38,446 nucleotides of DNA from Gammaproteobacteria bacterium (lineage in GTDB: Bacteria; Pseudomonadota; Gammaproteobacteria; UBA4575): NCBI GenBank assembly GCA_022824965.1, contig JAJDYY010000001.1, positions 1-38,446 on the forward strand. The letters are read 5' to 3'. Within the stretch, counting starts at the first letter, position 1. Each line of letters starts with the position of its first letter. Under the pieces are notes generated by a model. The model had not been told where the DNA came from. It did not search any database and saw nothing but the letters and a program-made list of their open reading frames with translations. A program made the position numbers and the translations under genes. Shown here piece by piece: positions 25,966 through 33,270 of this stretch.

Positions 25966-26166
25966 ACAGGATCCTCGATTCCAGAGCTTGCCAGAAATCT
26001 TACGGACAAATGGAAAAGATCGGGTCTGATCCACTCATTGCAGTTGGACAAGTGGCAGCACGTTGCTACCCTTCACGGCTGGGCAGACGATCTGACAGTA
26101 TGTGAGGAAATCAAAGGGTTTCTCAACAGAAAAGAGCCTGGCCGGTACATCTGCCGAAACCTGTAG
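25966..26166 (+). CDS. Short orphan reading frame, probably a gene fragment
   Basis: The frame is open for 66 codons between TGA 25963 and TAG 26164, without an ATG. It reads IPELARNLTDKWKRSGLIHS, then WQHVATLHGWADDLTVCEEI and KGFLNRKEPGRYICRNL. The composition looks protein-like (Trp, Cys, charged residues, no low complexity), but no family is recognised. The IS5-like end lies 41 bases upstream and may have removed the original start. It is convergent with the SLOG-HTH gene. Confidence 0.35.
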   Translation, partial: TGSSIPELARNLTDKWKRSGLIHSLQLDKWQHVATLHGWADDLTVCEEIKGFLNRKEPGRYICRNL

Positions 26167-26181
26167 TCAGTTGTAGTAGAT

Positions 26182-27015
26182 TTAGAGCTTCGAACTTTTC
26201 CCGACTAGCAAGCGCAACTTTAGTGCATTAGTAACCTTGAGCACAGTTGCAAGCTCAGGATTACCCTCTGAACTGAGTGCACGGTACAGCGCTTCACGAG
26301 CAAGTCCGGTCTCCCGGGCAATCTGACTCATACCCTTTTCCCTAGCCAACTGTCCCAGCAACGAAACAAAGGCTTTGGAGTTACTATTTTTCAGCGCCAA
26401 ATCCATGTCACGTTTCAAATCGAAACTTATATCCGATTTCGTATCCTCAAGGTCCGGGTCCGGCATATCAAGATCCGTTTGTGCAAGGGGGGCTAAAGAC
26501 CATTCGGTTGGCAAGGCCCGGTTTTCGAGATCCCGGCGCAAAGTACCCGTACACTGCAGAAGAAAGGCATCCCAGTCCGTCTCACTATTGAAGGTCAAGG
26601 TTTGCTTTTCCTGCATATTGAATAAAACAGCCTTTTTCGAAGCACGTACCAGGCGCAATACATTCAGAATCGTTCCCGGACTTTTGCCATCCCACACCAT
26701 GAACCCAAACTCAGCCTCGCGTGCCATCTCACGATCCTTCGCAGCATAAAACTGGAATTTCTTTTTATTCCCGGAGGCATTGATATAGCGTGTTGTCCAT
26801 TGACCAACATTGTTACGGCAAGATTCACCGGAACAGTACACAGTCACATCATCGTACTGCTCGTTAGCAAGGTATTTCTGGACGGCTTTATCTACCCCAT
26901 TAGCATCTCCAACCAAGATCGAGTAACTCTTCTCAATTACACCGTCAAGCCAATGTTTCACCTGCTCTGGCAAGAGTGAAATGTGACGCGAACCTCCTAT
27001 GAACACAGTATTCAT
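26182..27015 (-). CDS. SLOG-like domain fused to a HigA2-type HTH
   Basis: 277 residues. Residues 1-130 show a Rossmann-like SLOG/DprA-type pattern: FIGGSRHIS at the N-terminus, ILVGDANGVDKAVQKYLA, then FGFMVWDGKSPGTILNVLRL, the usual GS-x-R and GDA-GVD ligand sites. Residues about 215-277 form a HigA2-like HTH: FVSLLGQLAREKGMSQIARE, GLAREALYRALSSEGNPELA, LKVTNALKLRLLVG. SLOG domains bind nucleotide-derived ligands and are common in conflict systems (family knowledge). The ATG overlaps the stop of the phosphoribosyltransferase as ATGA. Ligand sensing plus operator binding is the inferred role. Confidence 0.75.
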   Translation of the reverse strand: MNTVFIGGSRHISLLPEQVKHWLDGVIEKSYSILVGDANGVDKAVQKYLANEQYDDVTVYCSGESCRNNVGQWTTRYINASGNKKKFQFYAAKDREMAREAEFGFMVWDGKSPGTILNVLRLVRASKKAVLFNMQEKQTLTFNSETDWDAFLLQCTGTLRRDLENRALPTEWSLAPLAQTDLDMPDPDLEDTKSDISFDLKRDMDLALKNSNSKAFVSLLGQLAREKGMSQIARETGLAREALYRALSSEGNPELATVLKVTNALKLRLLVGKSSKL

Positions 27016-27600
27016 CTAGTGTTTCTCGTTTTGGTAATCGCTAGAATACGAACAACCTCTGCTTCACCCTGGCTGACAAGTAAGTCAGTCACTGCGTTCA
27101 TCGTAGCTCCAGAGCGGTAAAGGTCGTCAAACAATAGAATACTTTTCCCTTGGGTATAGGTACGATCGACTGCATAGAGTCCATCCAGTAATTCCTTTCG
27201 CTTCTCGCTATCCTTGACACCCTTTAGCTGGGTTGCCGGGCGGGTAGTGGTTACACATTCGACAACAGGCAAACCAAGCTTTTTACCTATTCCCCGAGCT
27301 AAAACGATTACTGGTTGTAAAGGCCGTTTCCCAGAAGGCGGAACTGGAATGATCAAATCAAACTTGTTTCGAATGCTGCAAAAACGCAGTAGCAGCTTCA
27401 ATAATGCCATCTGCTGCTGCGGCATTACTGCGGTATTTAAGCTGTAATAGCAGTTCGCCGAGCTCAGAACGTTTTGTCTCGAAAACGTCATGACCATATT
27501 CATTGATCCCGAGATAAGTACTGCTTAGTGCATGGATATCCAAAGCGTAGCCCAATGTCCATTTGCCCTTGATTCGCCTTGGGTTGATCGTTATAGCCAT
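27012..27600 (-). CDS. ComF-like phosphoribosyltransferase, frameshifted at a T5 run
   Basis: From ATG 27600: ITINPRRIKGKWTLGYALDI, HALSSTYLGINEYGHDVFET and KRSELGELLLQLKY. Homology then changes frame at the minus-strand T5 run (27380-27384) into FDLIIPVPPSGKRPLQPV, LARGIGKKLGLPVVECV and the PRPP-binding loop LLFDDLYRSGATMNAVTDLL. Removing one T restores a 195-residue protein. The fold is that of ComF and other type I PRTases, which move phosphoribosyl from PRPP to a base or remove it. The substrate is unknown. It overlaps the SLOG-HTH gene by four bases (ATGA), and two palindromes lie before its ATG. The indel may be biological or a sequencing error. Confidence 0.75.
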
Positions 27601-27606
27601 AGGGAC

Positions 27607-27667
27607 GTTACTTAGAAGGTAACATTAGCTCTATAATAGAACTTTTACTGTAACCTACAGGTTACAG
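27607..27667 (-). promoter_or_regulatory. Twin palindromes in front of the PRTase/SLOG-HTH operon
   Basis: GTTAC-TTAGAAG-GTAAC (27607-27623) and CTGTAACC-TACA-GGTTACAG (27648-27667) share GTAAC/GTTAC half-sites. They lie within 70 bases upstream of ATG 27600. Between them, on the minus strand, TATTAT (near 27630) is a possible -10 box. Repression by the HTH of the SLOG protein is an inference. Confidence 0.6.
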
Positions 27668-27779
27668 TCTAGCAAGGGCCCCCGTTGATCTTCCTAGCGG
27701 GCGTACTTAAACCTAAAAATTGTCCCGCCTGTCATAGCACAGTAATTATCCAAACGATGGGATTTTTCGCTAGACATCA

Positions 27780-28124
27780 TGGCCTGCCCGGGTAGCGGGT
27801 TCAGGCAACCAAAGGCAGTGGTTGAGGCGGTCTGCCTCCGGTACCGTGGGTTGCACGCCAGGCGTGCAGGGTCACCTGCAAAGCGCTTGCGCGTCAGATT
27901 GCACTATAACCATCTGGAGGCAGACCATGAGAGACGATACCACGATTTACGCTGGACTGGATGTACACAGGGACTCCATTGCGGTGGCGGTCTCCGAACC
28001 GGGCGCACGGGCGCGGTTCGTGGGCACGGCAGGCAGTGAGTACGGCGAGTTGCGCAAGGTACTGGAGCACCTGGGTGAGCCCGGGGTGCTGTCGGTGGTA
28101 TACGAGGCGGGCCATGATGTCTAG
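27780..28124 (+). mobile_element. IS110-family relic (leader plus N-terminal transposase)
   Basis: From ATG 27927, MRDDTTIYAGLDVHRDSIAV and LRKVLEHLGEPGVLSVVYEA form the N-terminal DEDD (RuvC-like) part of an IS110 transposase. YAGLDVH holds the first Asp and YEAG the second acidic position. After 60 residues the match stops at the remains of the SDH gene (near 28112-28125), and the ORF closes with a foreign stop. The rest of the element is missing. The 147 bases upstream correspond to the non-coding left end of IS110 elements. Confidence 0.8.
27829..27926 (+). ncRNA. Structured IS110 leader, possible bridge-RNA relic
   Basis: GGTCTGCCTCC (27829-27839) and GGAGGCAGACC (27916-27926) are a perfect 11-base inverted repeat that would close a 98-nt RNA ending directly at the transposase ATG. 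Inside it GCACGCC-A-GGCGTGC (27853-27867) can form a second structure. IS110 elements encode bridge RNAs in this left-end region (established for IS621); assigning this sequence as such an RNA is an inference. Confidence 0.4.
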
Positions 28125-28413
28125 AGACGGATGTTTGCCGAGTACGATTTGATCTGCGGCACATGCAATCATTGTTGCAGCCGACATGGCAAGTAGCGGC
28201 ACAATGACTCGAATATCAGAGAAACGCGAGCGCAAGTAGGAGACAATAGCCTCGACCGCCTCTGGAGAACCTCCAGGACTATGGATAATCAAATCAAGTG
28301 TTGCGCCTTCCAGCGCATGACAGACTTCTTCGAACACTGTCAAAATCCGGGAACTGTCCCGGTTGGCCTGCCGAGGCTCGTAGTTCTTCGAGAATCTCAC
28401 TCCAAATCGGCAT
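28113..28413 (-). pseudogene. SDH_sah (ClpP-fold serine protease-like) remnant
   Basis: From ATG 28413, MPIWSEILEELRAS with PDFDSVRR resembles the N-terminus of the SDH_sah family. A different frame then gives LDLIIHSPGGSPEAVEAIVS, YLRSRFSDIRVIVPLLAMSA and ATMIACAADQIVLGKH, which includes the catalytic Ser region (MSAATM). An internal segment of roughly 40 residues is missing, and the gene is cut at about 28113 by the IS110 relic on the other strand. Family members are soluble proteases or hydrolases related to SppA/ClpP, sometimes found with defence genes. Confidence 0.75.
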
Positions 28414-28438
28414 TTCTGGAATCCCGTATGCCTTAGAT

Positions 28439-28639
28439 TCAAGAAATGTTGGAGGAGTTTGTTGTCGTGACTCTTACAGGATTTTGGGTAACAGAGCGGT
28501 AGGGGTTCAAGCCTTGATCCTTCTCCAGCCAGTTGCGATAAACTTCCATAGCCTCATGAATGCCGGGACGGGCAAGTGCTGCCTCGAGCATCTCGGCATG
28601 TGCTTGGTTTCGTTTAGCGGGCGGGCTTTGTGCAGGCAT
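28439..28639 (-). CDS. Small conserved-looking hypothetical protein upstream of the SDH remnant
   Basis: 66 residues from ATG 28639: MPAQSPPAKRNQAHAEMLEA, then ALARPGIHEAMEVYRNWLEK. It is a helical, charged protein that ends with a Thr/Asn/Ser tail. It lies 25 bases ahead of the SDH_sah remnant on the same strand and was probably its operon partner. No domain is assigned. It may be intact, but without its partner its role is unclear. Confidence 0.5.
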   Translation of the reverse strand: MPAQSPPAKRNQAHAEMLEAALARPGIHEAMEVYRNWLEKDQGLNPYRSVTQNPVRVTTTNSSNIS

Positions 28640-28973
28640 TAAAACTCTCAATATTTTATATACTTAGCCACCATATCACAGTCTTTGCCGTTCTGCGAAC
28701 GTATAGGCCCTATCCGCGATTTCGGGCCTGAGGTCACAGATAATATAAACGCAGGCGAAGAAGTCAGAACCTGACTTGATTCTAGCCCATGTAGCCTACA
28801 GGCGGCGCTAAATATTGAAAGATTTTGTCAATGAGCCAGCCTAACCATTATTGCTTCCAACGGTATATAAGGTGGGTGCCTCTAATTCAATGGGCTACAC
28901 CCTGCTGCCGTGACAGATAAACTCGAACAAGCGAACAGTGTGGCGGTCAGGAGCACACGCAATTAACCTGAGG
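28640..28973. other. 334-base intergenic interval, no gene seen
   Basis: AT-rich near 28640-28690, where a promoter for the small gene at 28439-28639 could lie. The remainder has no ORF of note. A short inverted repeat (GTCAGAACCTGAC near 28766) is present, without a T-run. Confidence 0.4.
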
Positions 28974-29600
28974 AACCTCTGATCAATCAGGCTTCAGAAA
29001 TTATAATGCCTGTCAGGGATTGAATGGCGATTCAACGGAGGTGTATGCCATCAGAAGCCGACCTTTTCTGGAACCGGATTCGATCAGTACAGGAAGAAGA
29101 CCCGCGAGGAAGCGTTTCCGGAGGACATGGGACAGATCATTCCCCGGCAAGAGCGGGTCGCGGTCATCGAGCCGTTCTATCCGAAGCTCGAGGGGGCCGG
29201 GAGAAGGCCCATCGGCACCGAGCGCATGCTGCGCATCCGCTTTCTGCAGCACGGGCTCAACCTTTCGGACCGGGGGCCGAAGAGGCCTCGTATGGCTCCC
29301 GGGCCATGCGCCGCCTTGCGGGCATTGACCCGGAGCGTGAGCCGGCCCCGGACGAGACCATGATCGTGGATGCCAGCATCATCCAGGCCCCGAGTTCCAC
29401 CAAGAACCGTACGAAGGCCCGGGGTCCACAGATGCATTCTACTGAGGCCTGTGGGGGCGTGCGTCTGAAACATCGAAAACAGGGAAATCCCTCGCACCTG
29501 CCTGCCCACGGGGGCAGATTCCAGGCCTCCTGATCCTCCGGAACAGACTGAATTCCATGCCCGGCAGAAATTGCCTCTCAGAAACCTGATTGATCAGACC
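28974..29600 (+). mobile_element. Decayed IS5-family element
   Basis: TCTGATCAATCAGG occurs near the left edge (about 28979) and, inverted, near 29583-29597, so both terminal inverted repeats are visible. Inside, IS5-type transposase pieces are spread over frames: GQIIPRQERVAVIEPFYPKL, GTERMLRIRFLQHGLNLSD, then RAMRRLAGIDPEREPAPDET and VDASIIQAPSSTKNRTKAR, with the DEST/ATII-type Asp. At 627 bases it is about half the normal size: the transposase is frameshifted and its C-terminal half is deleted. No clean target duplication was found. Confidence 0.8.
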
Positions 29601-29943
29601 TTAATGGACTATTGCGCAAACAATAAATACTGCATGCTCCCCTGCGCCCGTCGTTCACGATAAAGCAGAAATAAAATGTAAGGGGAACCGGAGATGTTTT
29701 CGCACTTGGACAAGCGGTGCTCAACCCCCCCCCAACTGCCTGCATATGGCTGTTTGAGCCGTTTGTTACAGGAATATTTGCATAAAAAAGTGGTTGCAGT
29801 ATGTGTGGAGACGATGTAGATTTGGTCTAAATCATACAGGCACTCTCACCGTTCCGGGGAAGTTCGGGCGCTGAAGTGTATGCTTGTACAATCGTTAGGA
29901 TGGGCAACATGCCTGTTAATTCAAGTTAAGGGAGCTTCGAAAG
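29601..29943 (+). other. Leader region of the surface lipoprotein gene, with a C9 tract
   Basis: No coding sequence. It holds a run of nine C (29725-29733) some 210 bases ahead of the lipoprotein ATG, and a candidate promoter at 29794-29822. The ATG is preceded by AAGGGAG. The C-run lies about 60 bases upstream of the -35 box and could alter expression if its length varies, though nine bases is short for this. Confidence 0.5.
29794..29822 (+). promoter_or_regulatory. Candidate sigma-70 promoter of the lipoprotein gene
   Basis: TTGCAG (29794-29799) and TAGATT (29817-29822) are separated by 17 bases and give a leader of about 115 bases. The match is only fair and was chosen by eye. Confidence 0.35.
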
Positions 29944-31506
29944 ATGTCTACACTTTCCAGTAAACTAGCGGTGATTTGCCTGATCACTGCAACCTCCATG
30001 GTGATGTATGGCTGCGGTGGCGGCGGTGGCAGTTCGGATGACGCGCCAGAGACAATGGACCCAATGGATGGGGGCGACACGACCGTGACGTGTGATGATG
30101 GGTATATGCCTGATGGGGATGCGTGTGTGCCTACTGAGGAGACCCGTGCAGCAATAGTAGCAGAAGCTAAGCGCGTGGCAGGTATGATAGGGCCAGATGC
30201 TGACCTTGCCGATGCTAATACCAGCACGGCTGATGTTGATGATCCGGTGGTGTCATTCGGAACCGGTGACACTGCAAATACTCCGGTATTTGTGGGCGAC
30301 GCTGAACTTGACGCTGAGATGAGATTTGCCGAGACAGACACTGCGGTCGCAATGGTCGGCGATGATTGGGAAGGAGCAGAGTATTCCCGCACGTCAGCAG
30401 ATGGCATGACTGTGGACACGGTTGTCAAGTATGTCAACAAGGAAGCTCCGGGACCTCTGCCCTACAGCACGTATTACAATCAGGCTCAGCCTGGAGTTAC
30501 TGGTGCTCATACTGCTGGTGTACTGACACTTGCAACTACCGTGACTGGTGACACTCGGGGATTGATCAGTGCAGATTTTGGCATTACGGCTGCTCACCAG
30601 AGCATCCCATATGCTGCAATAGAAGATGACCCCAATACTGTTGATCTTGATGAAAGCACAATGGGGCACTCGGTCACTGGCTCCTTTAATGGCATATCTG
30701 GAACGTTCTCCTGCGCTGCGGGATCAGCATGCCCTGTCACATCAGATGATATGGGCATGCTATCCAGCCTCACGGGTTGGACTTTTACACCTGATGCCGC
30801 AGTTGATATGGATGGCGAAGCACTGACAGGTCAGGACCTTACAGATGCCCTTGCAGCCCTCATGGTTCAAGGCGTGGCCCCGGATACCGACTTCATGCTT
30901 TTCGGTTACTGGATGCGAGCTGTTACGGCTGACGATGAAACCACCCATACGTTCCTCCCGCTCCAGGCTGGAACCATACCCTATGGCACCACTGTCGCAG
31001 ATGTTGCTGGAACAGCCACCTACAGTGGACCTGCAACTGGCTTGTACGTGACGAAGACAAAGACGTTTGATACGGAAACCGGCGAGCAGACGTTTACCGG
31101 TTCAGGCCAATTCACTGCAACTGCCATGCTGATGGCTACTTTCGGTCAAACTCCTGGAGGTACTCTTACTCAGGGCAACCTGTTTACCCTCTCTGGCATG
31201 ATCAATGGCTTCGTGGATAGTGATGGAGAAACGATTGCGGGGGCAGAGGACTGGGAGGTCTCCCTTGATCGTACAATCATTGGTTCAGAAAACAGCGAGT
31301 TTACTACTGCTGGTGATGGTACTGCCGGGGACTATAGCGGCACGACTAGTGTCGGTGATGATGGCACAGCTGGCAATTATTCCGGTACCTTCTACGGGAC
31401 CGCCGGTGACAACGATGCACAACCTAGCTCTACGGCAGGCATCTTTGATGCCCACTTCCAGAATGGGCATGTACGAGGCGCATTTGGAGCTGATAAAATG
31501 GAGTAA
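29944..31506 (+). CDS. TbpB-like surface lipoprotein, probable Slam client
   Basis: 520 residues. A lipoprotein signal peptide ends at VMYGC with lipidated C24, followed by a Gly/Ser/Asp-rich tether. CDDGYMPDGDACVPTEE resembles a small disulfide module seen in similar lipoproteins. The C-terminal 130 residues (YSGTFYGTAGDNDAQPSSTA and GIFDAHFQNGHVRGAFGA) match the eight-stranded barrel of transferrin-binding/FHbp-type lipoproteins, the kind flipped to the cell surface by Slam. A Slam gene lies 1.8 kb downstream, separated by an IS630 copy. The ligand is unknown; iron- or host-protein binding is only one option. A strong terminator follows. Confidence 0.8.
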   Translation: MSTLSSKLAVICLITATSMVMYGCGGGGGSSDDAPETMDPMDGGDTTVTCDDGYMPDGDACVPTEETRAAIVAEAKRVAGMIGPDADLADANTSTADVDDPVVSFGTGDTANTPVFVGDAELDAEMRFAETDTAVAMVGDDWEGAEYSRTSADGMTVDTVVKYVNKEAPGPLPYSTYYNQAQPGVTGAHTAGVLTLATTVTGDTRGLISADFGITAAHQSIPYAAIEDDPNTVDLDESTMGHSVTGSFNGISGTFSCAAGSACPVTSDDMGMLSSLTGWTFTPDAAVDMDGEALTGQDLTDALAALMVQGVAPDTDFMLFGYWMRAVTADDETTHTFLPLQAGTIPYGTTVADVAGTATYSGPATGLYVTKTKTFDTETGEQTFTGSGQFTATAMLMATFGQTPGGTLTQGNLFTLSGMINGFVDSDGETIAGAEDWEVSLDRTIIGSENSEFTTAGDGTAGDYSGTTSVGDDGTAGNYSGTFYGTAGDNDAQPSSTAGIFDAHFQNGHVRGAFGADKME

Positions 31507-31545
31507 GACTTGGGTATAGCATAGAACCAATCCTAACTTTTGGAA

Positions 31546-31577
31546 AAGGGCAGCCCCTCAAGGGGCTGCCCTTTTTT
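31546..31577 (+). terminator. Rho-independent terminator of the lipoprotein gene
   Basis: GGGCAGCCCC (31548-31557), loop TCAA, GGGGCTGCCC (31562-31571), then six T. It is a perfect 10-base stem that can extend by A-T pairs, 40 bases after the stop codon. Confidence 0.95.
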
Positions 31578-31815
31578 GTGTGCGCCAAACGAGATACCGT
31601 GACAGGTACTGTCCCGGTACGCATGGTGGTGATCAGATGACTTGGCGGTGCAGGTCCGCTTATCGGCCCGCCAAGGGTGTCCATCGCGAGGTGGGATCGG
31701 AAGGAAGCAGGAAGGGGCGCAGAAGTCGGCCAAGGCCCTAGTGTCACGTCATACATGATATGTCGTATATAATGTGATAGATTCCTCGTCTCCCGATAAA
31801 GACGAGGGTCTATAC

Positions 31816-32951
31816 ATGAAACGCTATGTGGTGACGTTGGACGAAGTGGAGCGCAACGAACTGGCGGGGATCACGAGCAAAGGCTCACATCGGTCCCAGA
31901 AGGTGATCAACGCCCTGATCCTGCTTAATTGCGACGAGGGCGATTTGAATGACCATCAGGCCACCGGAGAAGCCATTGCGGACATACTGCGCATCAGCAT
32001 GCGCAAGGTGGACCGGGTAAAGAGGCGGTTCGTGGAGGAAGGTCTGGATGCGGCGCTGGGCGGTCGCCAAGGGCGCAGGCCCACGTACATACGCAAGGCT
32101 GACGGTGAGTTCGAGGCACGCCTGGTGGCCCTGGCCTGCGGCGAGCCTCCGGAGGGTCACTCGCAATGGTCGTTGCGGCTGCTGGCCGACCGTGTGGTGG
32201 AACTCGGCTACATCGACGCAGTATCCCATGAGACGGTGCGGCGGGTTCTAAAAAAAACGAACTCAAGCCGTGGCGGCGGATCGGATGGGTGATTCCGCCC
32301 CAGGGGAACGCCGAGTTCGTCGCCGCGATGGAACAGGTGCTCGATGTTTACCATCGTCCCTACGATGCTGCTTTCCCTGTGGTGTGCATGGACGAGACGC
32401 CGCGCCAGTTGATCCGCGAGATGCGCACGCCGGTTCCCATGGGCCCGGGACGCCCGGCCCGCCATGACTACGAGTACCGGCGTTGCGGAACGTGCAATGT
32501 CTTCATGGCCACCGAACCCCTGGCCGGCAAGCGGATGACCAAGGTGACCGAACGCAGAACCAAGACCGACTGGGCACAGTTCCTCGCCGACATCGCCACA
32601 CGCTGCCGGGACGCCACCCGCATCACCCTGGTGATGGACAATCTCAATACCCACCGGCCCGGCGCACTCTACGAGGCCTACCCGCCGGCACAGGCCAAGG
32701 CGCTATGGGATCGATTCGAGTTCGTCTACACCCCGAAGCACGGCAGTTGGCTGAATGTGGCCGAGGTCGAACTCAACGTGATGAACCGCCAATGCCTGAA
32801 TCGGCGCATCGGCAGCGTGGATGTCCTGGCCCGCGAGGTCGCTGCCTGGCAGGCTTCACGTGACCGCATCCGGGCCAAGGTGGATTGGCAGTTCACTGCC
32901 GAGGATGCACGTCTGAAACTGAAACGCCTCTATCCGACACATGTGGTATGA
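31816..32951 (+). CDS. IS630 transposase, produced by -1 frameshifting at A8
   Basis: ORF 1 from ATG 31816 (MKRYVVTLDEVERNELAGIT) holds the HTH part (ATGEAIADILRISMRKVDRV, SQWSLRLLADRVVEL, HETVRRVLKK) and runs to a stop at 32290. At the A8 run (32250-32257) a -1 shift gives NELKPWRRIGWVIP and the DDE catalytic part: VVCMDETPRQL with the first Asp, LVMDNLNTHRPGAL with the second, and YTPKHGSWLNVAEVELNVM with the Glu. Frameshifting on A-runs is known in several IS630 subgroups. The full product would be about 378 residues, a normal size. The TGA overlaps the right inverted repeat. Confidence 0.9.
32250..32257 (+). promoter_or_regulatory. A8 slippery site of the IS630 transposase
   Basis: Eight A residues, read CTA-AAA-AAA-ACG in frame 0 and AAA-AAA-AAC-GAA after a -1 slip. 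The -1 frame continues the transposase without a gap in homology, so programmed frameshifting is likelier than a mutation. Confidence 0.7.
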
Positions 32952-32961
32952 CGTTACACTA

Positions 32962-33270
32962 GTAGATTGCGGACCAGTAATGTAAGGGCTGAACATGGTT
33001 GGGTGCTGTGTACAAAAATCTTCTGAAATACCCCTTCGGAAAAATCAGTCTTTCCTTCGCTTATCACAATAATTACCTTGCGCACCAGCTTCATGCTATT
33101 CTGCGTCCCTTGGTGATCCTGAATATTCAAGTCTTTGCTTACAGGCAACTGTCTGCCCGAGCAGAGCTATATTTTCTAAAAGCACGAAATAAGGTTCACG
33201 TTATTCGAAGTTCCAGTTTGCATATGTAATTCCTACCACCAAAATCTTCCTCACAGGCCCAAACACTCCA
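32962..33270. other. 309-base interval between IS630 and the Slam gene
   Basis: A 76-codon ORF here (32999-33229) has no family features and is probably chance. The stretch is AT-rich. It formerly joined the lipoprotein terminator region to the Slam start and now must supply the Slam promoter; no clear boxes were found. Confidence 0.4.

Larger units (their letters stand above)
31741..32959 (+). mobile_element. IS630-family element, apparently complete
   Basis: Inverted ends GTGTCACGTCATAC (31741-31754) and GTATGACGTTACAC (32946-32959) differ at one position. TA dinucleotides flank both ends (31739-31740 and 32960-32961), as expected for IS630/Tc1-type insertion into TA. The 1,219-base element carries one transposase made by frameshifting. 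It lies between the lipoprotein and Slam genes. Confidence 0.92.

Noticed and set aside
32999..33229. 76-codon ORF upstream of the Slam gene
   Set aside because: No family features and weak coding character; probably a chance ORF.
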